From assembly GCA_037042915.1 (NCBI GenBank), contig CM073204.1, forward strand, positions 434,001 through 498,000: DNA of 64,000 nt, written 5' to 3'. The notes beneath the pieces were generated by a model, which did not search any database, was not told the origin of the DNA, and worked only from the letters and a program-made list of their open reading frames with translations. The DNA is from Auricularia sp. M13 (lineage: Eukaryota; Basidiomycota; Agaricomycetes; Auriculariales; Auriculariaceae). Shown one piece after another: positions 9,775 through 20,968 of this stretch. The translations under genes were made by a program, and so were the position numbers. How positions within the stretch are numbered: position 1 is the first letter of the stretch; the number at the start of each line of letters is the position of its first letter.

Positions 9775-12265
9775 TCACGACCGCCCCCGGCGTCTGGGGA
9801 TCTTCAACCTGGGCGTCCAATGTAGCCCGTTACCATCCAGCATAAAAACCCCCTTCGCCCCCAGCGCCTCAGCCCACGCGGGTGCGGGACTCTTAGCAAT
9901 CTCGCGTCTAAATGAATCACTGTTTCAGCTTCTCGAGCATCGCCCGTGTACAGTACGTACTCGGTTGTCGGCCACAGCTCCTCAGCGGCGACCTGCAGGG
10001 TCCGCAGCTTTGGAAACTGGTCGGACGCGATTTGGAGAAGGAGGAGGTCGATGAACTGCGCGAAATTGTCCTCGGACGTGCGTCTGCATCTCGGCGTGCG
10101 GAATTCCGCTGAACTAAGGAGCAGTACTAAGTAAGGGATTGTCCTCCAAGGTTGGGCGAGAGACAAGACGCACTATATGTCGGGACACACGATGGTCTCG
10201 AGATGCTCGAAGCGCTGCTTGCCAACCGCTTCAAACGCCTCGCTGAGGGTAGTCTACAGTATCCGCGCATGCCAGTAGTGATCAAAGCAAAAAAAAAAAC
10301 AATGTGTTCGAGTCAGCCTTCCCACACACGAAGGAAGGCTTATTTTCAGTCACCTTGGAGAAGTTAAAGATGGAATTGGCCGGGATGTGCAGCGAGGTGA
10401 GGTCAGGGCACCGAGCGACGGTTTCCGCCAACTTGCACGTGCCGACGTCCAGCCGCCGAAGCTTCGCGCCGTGCGCGCGCATGAACGCTCCCAACCCAGG
10501 GTGGTTGGTCTGCGAATTGATGTCATTGAGACTGTACAGTTCTTGAATGTCAAAAACGCGAAGGCGAGGCAGTCTGCCAATGTCAGGCGGTTAAATCAAG
10601 TCAGCATGTCCCAATCAAACACTACTTAGCACTGGCAGAGCTCACTCGAGTGTGGCTAGGCCGAGTAGAGGGACGTCGAACCCGAATCCCGCAAGCGTGA
10701 GGGTCTGCAGCAACGGCAGTGTGTCGAGCGGCGCGGGACTCGACAGATCCAAGTGGGAAAAGGAGGAGTTGAGATCTAATTTGAGGCTGAGTGCGGTGAG
10801 GTGGGCGAACAGTGGAAGACGGAGGAGTTGTCCGGGGACTTTTATATATACGCTGAGGTTCTGGAGATGGGGAGAGTGCTCCGGAAGCTCAGAAAGCCGT
10901 ACACGGCGCAGGTCGGCGTCCACGAGCTCCGTCAGGAGCGGGAGAACGGATGTCACCTCGTCGATTGTTTCCTGCCCGCCGAGGACCGCGCGACGTGGTG
11001 CTGGTGGATCGCATATCGTGAGCCTCCGGACGCAGCGCGCCAGATCGCCGCGGGATTGCACGAGGCGCGTAAAGCTGATGATGCCGGAGTCGGACACAAG
11101 CTCCACTCTGCGACACAAAAGCGGAAGCGCAAGCGTCTGGTAGGAAGTATTAATGCTCGGGTACTGGGCACAGATAGATATCATAGCGCACCTTGAACAT
11201 TTTGCAGGTGAGTAAGCAGTTCAACCTGGTTGATCTCAAGGCCTCGTCCTCAGAATCAGCGAGAAAGCTCAGAACATGTCCCCATATGCGATCGCGGACT
11301 TCGGCTGGCGCAGCTTGTAGAGGAACATACGAGGGATCGATGGGTCCTACGCTCGGAATAGGTGGCGCGACTACGACCGACTCGCTGCGGTTCAATGAGC
11401 GGGGCTCATGCGCGGCCATGACGACGTACCGAGGCACTCGCCGTAAGATTACAATTTCCCTGTGGGCATGAGGAGGGAGCTGATTGATTTTCTCCCAGAA
11501 CATGTCGAACCACTCGTCGCGCCAGTGCGGAAAGCACAGCTCTACGCGGCGGGCACGACAGGCGCGCAGGAAGGCCAAGTCCTCGTCTACGCCGGTGCAA
11601 TCCCCCAGTAGAAGCTCTTCAATCCAATTTGCGGCCAAAAGCGCCGCGCCGATGTGCGTTGAGGACAGCAGGTGTGACGAAAAATGAACCACTCGCTAGG
11701 CAGCAGTCATGAGCTGCGAAGTGAAGCCATAAAGAGCACATACCAGGGCCCTCCAGTTTTCTATACAGCGACAGAGCGTTTCTGACGCGGTATTCGAATT
11801 TTTGTTGTTTGGGGCACCGTAGCCATACACGATAAGCCGGCGGGGATTAACGTGTTCTTCCAGGGCTTTGTACATCGGGACGACATTATCCTGAGCATAG
11901 AGTTCGAGGGTGAGCCATATGTCGGTGATATTGGGCGCGGCCTTCAGAATCTTGCCGCCTGCCGCTCCGAATCCACCTTCAACGCGAAGTTTTTTGATGT
12001 AAGGCCCCAGTGACGGCGTCGACTTGAGAGCGAATGCCAGAGATTGGGCTTGAGCGCCAGAACGTAGGACAACCGTTTCGTATAGAAGAGGTGTTGCGAC
12101 GCGCATCCACCGCTTGCATACGAGTAAGACGTTGGAAGACGATCCGAGGCGTCGAAGTGCGAACGGTGACTGCCGCTCTGTAATGCAAGCAAAGTCATCG
12201 TCCGAGACGTGGAAGTGGTCGAAAAAGATGGTTGAAAGCGTCTCGTCCGCGAGCTTATGGGCCAT
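9775..12265 (-). CDS. F-box-like/LRR protein, gene B2
   Basis: Minus strand, eight exons: 12265-11744, 11695-11430, 11384-11192, 11136-10646, 10573-10354, 10253-10174, 10113-9961, 9907-9775; 685 aa. Exons 1, 3 and 4 have the same lengths as in B1 (522, 193, 491). It starts MAHKLADETLSTIFFDHFHV and ends GNGLHWTPRLKIPRRRGRS. Intron 5 is unusually long for the set (100 bp) and holds an A/T homopolymer near 10290. It is transcribed divergently from A2 with 85 bp between starts. B2 and B1 are in opposite orientation, so the gene pair was duplicated as an inverted block. Confidence 0.8.
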
Positions 12266-12350
12266 CGGTACCCGCGGGGGCAGGAAAAGACGCGTCCGCG
12301 CCACCGGCGGAAGCCGCAACTCGCTTTCGTCTTTGCCGCCCACGTACAGT
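12266..12350. promoter_or_regulatory. Bidirectional promoter of B2/A2
   Basis: 85 bp between divergent start codons; near-copy of 3388-3471 on the opposite strand. No TATA box is visible in it. Confidence 0.6.
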
Positions 12351-14854
12351 ATGGCGCACCAGCTTGCAGACGAGACGCTAGCCGATATTCTTGCGTACAG
12401 CCTGCACGTGCCCGAAGAGGACTTCGCGAGCCTGGCCGAGCTCTCCAAGGCGCCGTTCGTTAACCGCCAAACATCGTCGTCAGCGGCGCTGGCAGTGTGC
12501 AAGCGCTGGATGCGCGTTGGCACGCCGCTCTTATACAACACGGCCATCATGCGCTCTACAGCACAGGCAGACGCCTTGGCTCGGGCTCTGAAAGCTAACC
12601 CGCCCTTCGCGCCGTACCTCAAGAAATTGCGCATCGAGGGCGGCTTTGGCGTGTCGGTCCGCAAGATCCTTGAGATGGCGCCTGAAATCACGGACATATG
12701 GCTCATGCTCGACTACACCAGCGACGAAAAGGTGAAACCAATGTGTGCGGGTCTGGAAAAGGTTGCGAACGTCCGGCGGCTCATTCTATATCGCTTGCAA
12801 TATGTCTCATTCGCCAATAACGCCAACACACGGCTCATCCTATCCACTGTGCTCGATTGCATCAAGTCATGGGCCAAACTGGTCGGTCGCTTCACTTGAA
12901 TCTCGTGCTCTTATGCCTGACCTGCGCTCGAACGTTTGTAGCGGGTGGTCCGCGCTGCCGCCCGCACCATCGTCCTACACGCGGGACTCAGAGCGGCGCT
13001 CTTACAAGCTAACCAGCTGGAAGAACTATACTTTTCAGAAGCCTGCCTCGACCTTGCTCCGTTTGTGTCCGAATGCCCCGCAAACATCAAACGTATACAT
13101 GTAGATTGGGTAGACCCAGGCGACGGCTGCTTCCTCCCGGTCTCCCCTTATGCCCGGCGCGACACCGGACGTCTTGCGCGGACGCATATGGCCAGGCTCG
13201 TATTCGCCACTCCCGTGTGCGCAGTCTCCACCTACTCTTTGGAGACCATTTAATCCTTGTCTGACATTGATTAAACTTGCAGGAAAGCAGCGAGCATCCC
13301 ACCACCGGAAAATCCTTTTTACAAGCCCATGAATTACACGCCCCCCGACGTGCGCCAGAAGATCTGGTCGCGAGTCTTTGAAATCTTGGTCGCGGATTGC
13401 CCGCGCCTGGAGGATTACGACTACGCGACCGAACGCTATCGACCTGTGAAAGAGTGTACGTTGGTGTCCTCCGAGTTCAGAGTGAGCATTTTCCCTTCTA
13501 TTGTTCAACTGTCAATAAATGGCCGCCTTTCCTAGGAAGTAATGATGGAGGTCGCTTGCCAACAGGCCTACCTTCACGGGGTCCGCGCCACCGAAAGCTT
13601 TGCCCTATTGCTAAAGAACAGGCCGCATCTCGCGTCACTCGTGAAAGGCGTGCAATTCAACGTCTCCCGCAGCATCTCCTGGGATGGTCACAGGAACGGC
13701 GAAATGTGTTTCAACCAGCTGGGAGCTCTCATGCCGAAACTGGTCAACCTTCGCTCTTTTCGGACGGTCTGGAACGACTACCCGTTAGATCTCAAACAAT
13801 TTGCATGTCTCACTCCGGTTTCAGAGATGCTACGCGAGCTCAAAGTCCACTTACGCCCAGCGCAGCCCGAATATCAGTATTACTCGAATATTATTTCACG
13901 GCCATTCGAATTGGCGCTTCCCGTGTTCGCGTCTCTCAAAACGCTCAGTCTGATGCTTGACAGGAGTTCGACTCTGCATCTGAAACCGCCACCGCCTCAT
14001 GCTCTGAACGCGCTCAACAGTCTTGATCTCCATGGACCAGGTTGTGCCGAATTCCTGAGAATGATACGTCCGCTACAGTGCGTCTATCCTGCAACTGCAT
14101 CGTTGACATTATCAAACTCGGGCTCACCGCAGGCTCGAATCTCTCCGCATATTGGGCGCAGGTGTGGGAAACTGACGCCGCCCTGTCGGACTTCTGCAAG
14201 GCCCACGGCCACAAGCTTACCACCCTCACGCTGCACGAGAGCATGATCCAAACACTGCTGGAACACTGTCCCAACATTGAATACCTCATATACCCCGATG
14301 CCGGTAACCCCTTTCAGGTTCGACTCAAACCAATGACCCTGCAGCACGCAACTCATGACAGAATTCTCTAGCATCCGCCCTTGGCAGCGAACTTTCGATT
14401 GCGCGCTCCGACTCCGCATTTGAAACTCAAGGAAATTTCTTGTCCCCGCATCGAGTGAGTGCATTGCTTCCAGTCGTTTCCACTTGGCTTATGCAAACCC
14501 ATAGCTTGGAGATATCTGGTCCCGGTGACAAGCAGCGCGTACAGGGCATCATTAGCGGCTGGACGGAATTCTTTGACCTCATCCTGGATGCCCGCTCTAA
14601 GCAATTCCCTGCCCTCGAGGTCGTCAGGATTGCCAATCGCTTAGGGCTATGGCCGACAACGGAGTGCGTTCAATCTGCTGGCAAGTATGAAGAGGTGTCT
14701 CACTGTCTCACATCCCTACAGGAGACAAATCGCCAAGAGCCCACTGCCTGGATGGGCGGAGACGCTGTTGTCCAAGAATATCCGCCTGGTCGATGCGCAT
14801 GGGGCTGGCTGGACGCCCCGGTTGAAGACACAACGGAAGAGCAAACCGGTGTAA
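12351..14854 (+). CDS. F-box-like/LRR protein, gene A2 (possible frameshift)
   Basis: Plus strand, eight exons homologous to A1: 12351-12881, 12942-13216, 13283-13481, exon 4 from 13536, exon 5 to 14317, 14372-14454, 14505-14663, 14722-14854. It begins MAHQLADETLADILAYSLHV and ends GAGWTPRLKTQRKSKPV. With splice sites homologous to A1 (14077/14133), exon 5 is 8 bp shorter than in A1 and hits a stop after LESLRILGAGVGN. An alternative intron 14082-14161 (gtctat...gcgcag) restores the frame (QC|VWETDAALSDFC) and gives 693 aa but drops about ten conserved residues. Either the gene uses shifted splice sites or it is a very young pseudogene; transcript data are not available here. Confidence 0.65.
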
Positions 14855-15301
14855 CTTTACGCGATAGCGCCAAGATATAATGACGAACAGCTGAAAATAA
14901 TACACTGGGATAGTGCCAATGGTTTCAGTCCGAAATATGGTCATACGGTATCGGAGCTTACATACTGTGACGTTGGAGCAAGTCTTGGACAAGGTTGGAG
15001 GGATCAGGCGCGTCGGCCCGGTCCGCAAACTTGTTTCTTCCTTGCGGCTTCCACACGAGGCGTGAAGCTCATGCGCATGACCTATATCGATCGACTGGAA
15101 GCTTCGCTGGAAGTCCATGCATCGCCCAAACTTATCCGGCCACCAATACCCGCACCATGTCTGCCCAAAGCAGATGCTTGAACCCCGGGGCGCTGTTCAG
15201 AAACCACGGGTGTACTTTCCACGTGCATTCGGGATTGCATATCCGGTGCTTATGGTGATATAAGACTCAGCGTGAGTCTTTCTCCAATTCTGGCCGAAAG
15301 A
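14855..15301. other. Intergenic, 447 bp
   Basis: No gene seen. It holds the 3' flank of A2 and the presumed promoter of the next gene. Confidence 0.4.
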
Positions 15302-17372
15302 ATGTCCGACCCACTATTCTGCGATCCTAAGGAATACAATGCCGATGTGCACGACTATGCGCGGCTGCTGCAACGCGCTGCGCGCGGACATGTTTTGTGG
15401 GAGCCGAGTACTATCGGCCAGATTGGCGATTGCGGGCAGATTCGCGACGGCAAGTTCTGGAAGGTGAGCACATCTTTGAGCATCCTCAGTACTCTAACGC
15501 TGGGCGCACTGATTACCGTGCGTAGTTCTTCAATGTCTATGAAAATCCGCCCCTGGGGATACAACGCTTGGTACCGCCAGACCTCCACGACTTTAGGACT
15601 TCGGTCGTTGAGAACGACGTTGTGCTGCGCTCAACCGAATCGGTGTCGGTCTCGTTTCAAGGCGGCCTTCCGTTAACCGCTCCACCGTGAGTATTTTCTC
15701 AGGTTCACTTCGAGACTTACAGAACAATTGGCATCGCAGAGCTACGTTGTCCATCAACGCCGGTTTCTCCTATGACCGATCCGAGTTTGCATTTCTCTGT
15801 TTTGGTGGGCGGGAGAGGGTCAACAAAGTGCTCTCCCCGCCGCAAACGGAGTCACTGCAGCGCTATCTTATCCTGAATGAGAAGGCCATTCGGTCTGCTG
15901 TCGGGATTCTTTCCGGGGATATTGTCATCCTGCATGGCGTAACGCATGCCCCCGCTTGGATGGGAGGTCTCGCACGTCGCAGCTCATGCGCCTATTCAAG
16001 CCGGCTGTCGCTCAACGTTGGCACAGTGGGCGTCGACTGGGGCGTCTCTATCGCGATATCCCAAGAAGCGACGTCGCTGGTTCCTTTGGGCTGGGTACGT
16101 CCTGACAGTTCCGCTAAAGTCACCTAACCTGTGACAGACCGCAACATGCGCGATCACGAAAGGACCTGCAGGCTGGAACAATATGCGGACTCTGAGTACC
16201 GATTATACGGTGGTAGTCCGCCCCATCCGAGTCAAACGACGCCAGAAGATCGTAAACCAGCTCATGAATTTGTTGAGCTCCTCTTTCATGGGGACTGACG
16301 ATAATTTCCAACCCGTGGCTGCGGTGAGAACTCTGTCATGTAGTATGGGGATGCTGTTTGTCTCATCCGCACCATTTAGATGGGAACGAGCATGCCCGAT
16401 ATGCGCCTTGGCGGTCAGGGCGCACCACCGAACAAGGACTCGGAGTCTCCTCAGGAAGACGATATTTTAAACCTAGATAGGCGCTATTCTTTCTCGTCGA
16501 ATTCCTCGACAGATGACGCAGAGACGGAGGACGATATCCTGGGCATCATTTTACAGCGCATCCTTGATGAAAATCCGACCATACAGGTCGTTACTGGTAG
16601 CTGGGACGTCATTTCGGACTTCTTCGTGGTACGTTGGACTGCCAGAGAGGAATGCTCAGACTGACAGATGTTCAGAAACATGAAGATGACTGCCTCGATT
16701 CCCACGTTGAAGCGACGTTTAAGGTCGATGATGCACGTATGCCATCTCTGCTTACTGACCAGCTACTGAACTGACTTCGGTTCAGAGACTGCATTCCTAA
16801 TGGAGCTGTCAGTGCCGCAGGGGTCAACCGCGACAGCACCAAAGCACCGTATTACTACCTCACCAGTGCGGGCTCCGCGGCCACTTTCATGGGGATCTCG
16901 TCGCATTATACGAGTGCGAGACAAGGGTCCCCGAGAACGGGACGAAAAATCTACGTCTGCGTCGCTTTCGAAACAAGCCGGGAGGCAAGCGGATGTGCAT
17001 ACCGCATGCGCAAGTTGCAGGAAGCGCCATATCATGTGCACCGTTACTCCGCCCAACACTTCCTGCGACTGTTGTATCGCAGCGGGCCTCGACGACTGCA
17101 GTGGCAGTGCATCGACCGCCGCGAAGGAGGCTGATCCTGGCGCACACGATAATGTTGCTGCGACCGACAGACCCATTGCTGATCTCGCCGTCCGCCCTCC
17201 ATCGTGCGAGACTTGCAAGAGGATGAAGATCTCGTGCACCTTCACCCCGGGCCACAACTCGTGCGAGTCATGCGTCAAGCATGGTCTCAGTGAATGTAAC
17301 CCCGATGTTCACGTGTGGAAGCTCAGTCTTGAAGGGATCCAAATCCTTCCAGAGGTGCAGGAGGCGTCATGA
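15302..17372 (+). CDS. Unnamed basidiomycete domain fused to two Zn2Cys6-like clusters
   Basis: Seven exons: 15302-15463, 15526-15686, 15740-16094, 16138-16323, 16380-16628, 16676-16736, 16786-17372; 586 aa. The N-terminal half (YARLLQRAARGHVLWEP, GDCGQIRDGKFWKFFNVYEN, later FGGRERVNKVLSPPQTESLQ) resembles a repeat-rich agaricomycete family of unknown function. An acidic stretch follows. The last exon carries two modules with identical spacing, C-x2-C-x6-C-x8-C-x2-C-x7-C: CASCRKRHIMC...CDCC...C and CETCKRMKISC...CESC...C. This is fungal binuclear-zinc-cluster spacing, normally a DNA-binding unit. The join depends on intron 16737-16785 (donor gtatgc, acceptor ttcag), which links the frames in phase; without it, exon 6 would stop at 16774 and a separate ORF would begin at 16800. 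The start at 15302 is the first ATG. Confidence 0.62.
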
Positions 17373-17693
17373 CTCCTCATCCTTCACCTACCAGGGCGAC
17401 TTGTTACCTGCTTGTTACTGGAGTTGGAGACGCGCAATGGGCGCCACTCCTGCTTCCGAGAATGTCGGTTCTTACGATGCCCAATGGGGCATTGGAAATA
17501 TTAATCAGCGATCGGTTAACTTGACATTCGTCCATTAAGACACTGGGCCCGACGCAGATCGCATACGTCGACTCTGCTAATAGTAATACGGCGAGTCGTG
17601 CCCAGGGCTGACAAAGGCATGATGTGAGGAAAGCTTAAAGCATGCTCAAACGACCTCAGAAGATCGCTATAGTACAACCATCCGATCGACGAG
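17373..17693. other. Intergenic, 321 bp
   Basis: No gene seen; 3' flank of the zinc-cluster gene and promoter of the dehydrogenase. Confidence 0.4.
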
Positions 17694-18888
17694 ATGACTC
17701 TCCCAAAAACGCACAAGCAGTGGTACTGGCCTGGAGAGGTATCCGGTGCATCATGATCATGCTCTTGACGTGGCTGACGTAATTCGTATGTAGGTCAATG
17801 GATGGCAAAACCTGCAACAACGCGTAGTACCCGTTCCCGAACCTCGTGCAGGAGAAGGTACATCGTCAGCCTGAGATTTCTGCCATCTGGCTCACAAACA
17901 AAGTAGTGCTGGTCAGGATCCACGCGGTCTCGCTCAACTTTCGCGACCTTATGATTGCGCGTAAGCTCTACGTCGGCGAACCGCTACCTGAGCTCGTACC
18001 TGCGTGCGACCCTGCGGGAGAGATCGTTTCCGTGGAATCTAGCGTGGAGAGGTGGGGAAAGGGTGACCGCGTCATCGCGGGGTTCTACCTGGACGATGTC
18101 GGCGGAAGGGTTACGGCTGAGATGATGAACAGCGCGATGGGCGCTGGCCGCCAGGGCACGCTTCAAGAGTATCGCGTCCTCCCGGCCACTGCACTCGTAA
18201 AGATACCAGAGCATATGACTTACGAGGAAGCGTCCACTCTCACATGCGCTGGTGCGTTGCGAGCCACAAGTGGAACGACCCGCTGACATAGACAGGTTTG
18301 ACCGCGTGCAACGCTCTCCTAGGCGGGCCCGTTCCGCTGAGAGCTGGCCAGACAGTTGTGCTACAGGGAACGGGGGGAGTGAGCCTGTTCGCCGCGCAGA
18401 TTGCGGTCCTGTCTGGCGCTCGAGTCATCTTGACGTCGTCGTCCGACGAGAAGCTGAAGACAGCCAAGGCGCTTGGAGTCCACAAAACCGTCAACTACAA
18501 GGCACATCCCGATTGGGAGAAGCTCGTCTTGGAGATGACGGCCGGCGCGGGTGCTGACCACATACTCGATGTCGGGGGCGGCAACACGCTCTCGAAGTCG
18601 CTCACGGCACTGGCGCGGTCCGGTCAGGTGACAGTCATCGGCATTCTAGGCGGATTTGACTCGCCGCCAGACTTAATAATGTCGGTCATGTTGAAGAACG
18701 CCACTCTGCGCGGAATCACTGTCGGCACCCTTGATATGCTGCACGACTTCGTCCATCTCGTGGACGTACACAAGCTGAAGCCAACTGTGGGACGCGTTTT
18801 CGCATTTGGGGATGTCAAGAAGGCTTTTGAGTGCATGGAGAAGCAGGACTTTGTGGGCAAGGTTGTTGTGAAGGTCGCTAGCGTCTGA
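17694..18888 (+). CDS. Zinc-type alcohol dehydrogenase-like oxidoreductase (MDR family)
   Basis: Four exons: 17694-17738, 17794-17857, 17904-18251, 18296-18888; 349 aa, the usual length for the family. It begins MTLPKTHKQWYWPGEVNGWQ. The GroES-like domain contains PVPEPRAGEVVLVRIHAVSL NFRDLM. The nucleotide-binding domain contains VVLQGTGGVSLFAAQIA (a glycine-rich NADPH-binding loop). The C-terminus reads FAFGDVKKAFECMEKQDFVG. The Cys/His ligands of classical zinc alcohol dehydrogenases are not evident, so a quinone-reductase-like NADPH oxidoreductase is the safer reading; the substrate is unknown. The first two introns (55 and 46 bp) were placed because they join the conserved N-terminus in frame. 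A decayed relative lies at 6139-6596. Confidence 0.8.
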
Positions 18889-20301
18889 AAGTTGTCATTG
18901 AGTTGTCATTGCCTGAAGTCTTGGGCACTGCAAATTTTGAATGGACACACATCCGGCTTCTGTGTTTAAAAATGCTTAGCATGCGCATGAGGACGTGTGA
19001 AGCATGGTCCGATCTTGCGGTAGCGCTCATCGGGATAAGTATGTTGGCCACTGTTGGGAGACATCTGGTCGGAGTGCGGATGAAAAAGCAAAGTTCGACT
19101 CCGACCATCCTCCTCCTTCCGGCATGTCTATAGCATCAATTGTAGGCATACTGGTCTATATATGTCTCCTAGATTACTCACGACTGGTCCAGTTCCCACG
19201 GTATTCGCGGTGCACGCGCGTTCGTCTACCTGATATAGCAATTGCAAATTTGATACTGACGGCCTTCAAAGTTCGCAGAGCAGCACAAGCGAGTTTATTG
19301 TGTCTCCCAATGACAGGAACATTCCCCAAATTCGGAAGTGCGGTACCTGGGCCCTTCCACTTCGTCCTGCACGGCCCTGAGAAAGGGTCATATGACCAAG
19401 CGCTTGTCACGCGGCGCCCTCTGTTTACGTACCTTGAACAGGCAAAAGCGCAATTCCGCCTGGAAGGCGCATATTCCTCCTTTGCACCGCAGGAACGGAG
19501 CGCTCGGGTCTCCGTTGACATGGACATGCGAATCCTAGAGTTGTCGATGGAGAGACCCAGACTCACACGCGCAGCTAAGTCGGGCGAGAAGCTGGCTAGA
19601 GCGCGCGCAGCGAGTTCACACAACTCTTTGAGTGGCTGAACATGTTCCCCATAGCTGGTTGGTGAAGGCCTTCTAGCTCGCCCTGGGGGCGGGATCAGTA
19701 GTACCACCTACACAAAGTATTCAGCGAACGCCGCCGCGAAGGTTCCTGCATTGCTGCGGGCCGCCCGGGGCGTCATGCGGCACCTACACTGGAATGCAAG
19801 AAGCCAGTGCATACTTGGATCCTACGCTTTTTGGGTGGATATTTACCCTATCTGCAAGTGGTCAGCTCCAAGTCTAGCTGCGAGGGCAAGCCAAGGAGTC
19901 TGGCCCGGTGCTCTCCAGTCGTCTTTGAGCTTCCTCTCCGGGTCCAATAGAGACAAGCCCGCCAAGGGTTATATCACGAAACATATGATTGATCGAATAG
20001 CACTTTGAATATGCAATGCAATAAGTTACAATAAGCCATAGCACTACCATTGTAGGTAGCAATATCGCGGTGGACTTGGCGAGCGGCGAGTGGAACGCAC
20101 GGCGCGTCTGCGAATGGTGCCAGCGCAAGTGCAGCACTCTTCGAGCTCTCATAGCATCCGCACAGTCAACAGCGCTACGCGGCCAAGACTTGCGTGTTAT
20201 GCGTAGCACTGACAGGGTCACAACTTCAAGTCCCTGCGGTAGCGTTCCATCAATAGGAAACTCACTGCGGCACGACGGCTCAGCTGAAAATACGACTGAG
20301 A
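18889..20301. other. 1.4-kb stretch without a supported gene
   Basis: Open frames exist on both strands (19004-19639 plus, 19174-19707 minus) but neither has a recognisable motif. Near 19735-19785 the minus strand reads RSNAGTFAAAFAEYFV, which may be a distant third copy of the fragment at 9.3 and 23.3 kb. Confidence 0.35.
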
Positions 20302-20968
20302 TCATATGGGATGCTCACGTATCAACGAGTCGAGAATAGCCTCGACGCCGGGGTGCAGTTCGAGGTATGGCGCGTTGCGCGAAAACGCGAGGAGCTTGCG
20401 CGGCGCATGGAACTCTGCGAGTGGGGCCTGCGCGGGCGCATCGGCGGGTCGCAACTGCACACATGATCATCGTCAGCGCCAGCGGACCCTGGAAGGGCGG
20501 ACAATGCACCTGCAGACGCCGGCTCTTCGGGTGGACCGTCCACCTGTACGTTCTCCCGTCGTCCCCGACGAATTCGCCGAGCATGCGGCCCGGGTCGAAC
20601 TTCAGCAGCGCGGCTGCGGGCCACCAGGTGCGCTCGTCGCGCAAGCGGATCCGCAGCGGCTCTTGCGGGCGCTCGTCAAACTGGGCGACTTGCGTATAGC
20701 GGGGCTCCTCGCCGACCCGCAGCTTGACGCGCGTTAAACTGGTGATGGTGCTTCCGGACGGCGTCGAGCACTCGTAGTAGATCGAGTCGGACTGCGAGGC
20801 GAGCACGACGTTTCGCAGCGAGTTGGTCGTCATGTGAAGGCGGACGCCTTCCGGCGCAATGCGCGATGCCATCGTGGCGGGAGCTGGAGGGAGGTACGTC
20901 GGGGGACATTGTCCAGGGCTGAAGTGCGGGATGTAGCTATACGCTGGGAGGACTTGAGCTTGAGACAT
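20302..20968 (-). CDS. DUF6593-type protein
   Basis: Minus strand, two exons (20968-20510 and 20454-20302, 55-bp intron, phase 0), 203 aa. The N-terminus is short and Pro/Tyr-rich (SYIPHFSPGQCPPTYLPPAP). The core has SIYYECSTPSGSTITSLTRV, then FDPGRMLGEFVGDDGRTYRW, then PLAEFHAPRKLLAFSRNAPY and LELHPGVEAILDSLI. This order matches the DUF6593 family abundant in agaricomycetes; its function is unknown. Without the intron the frame runs on into an arginine-rich tail unlike the family, so the spliced form is preferred. There is no signal peptide or membrane segment. Confidence 0.72.

Noticed and set aside
19004-19639. 211-codon plus-strand frame
   Set aside because: No motif, a competing open frame on the other strand, and no splice or start evidence.
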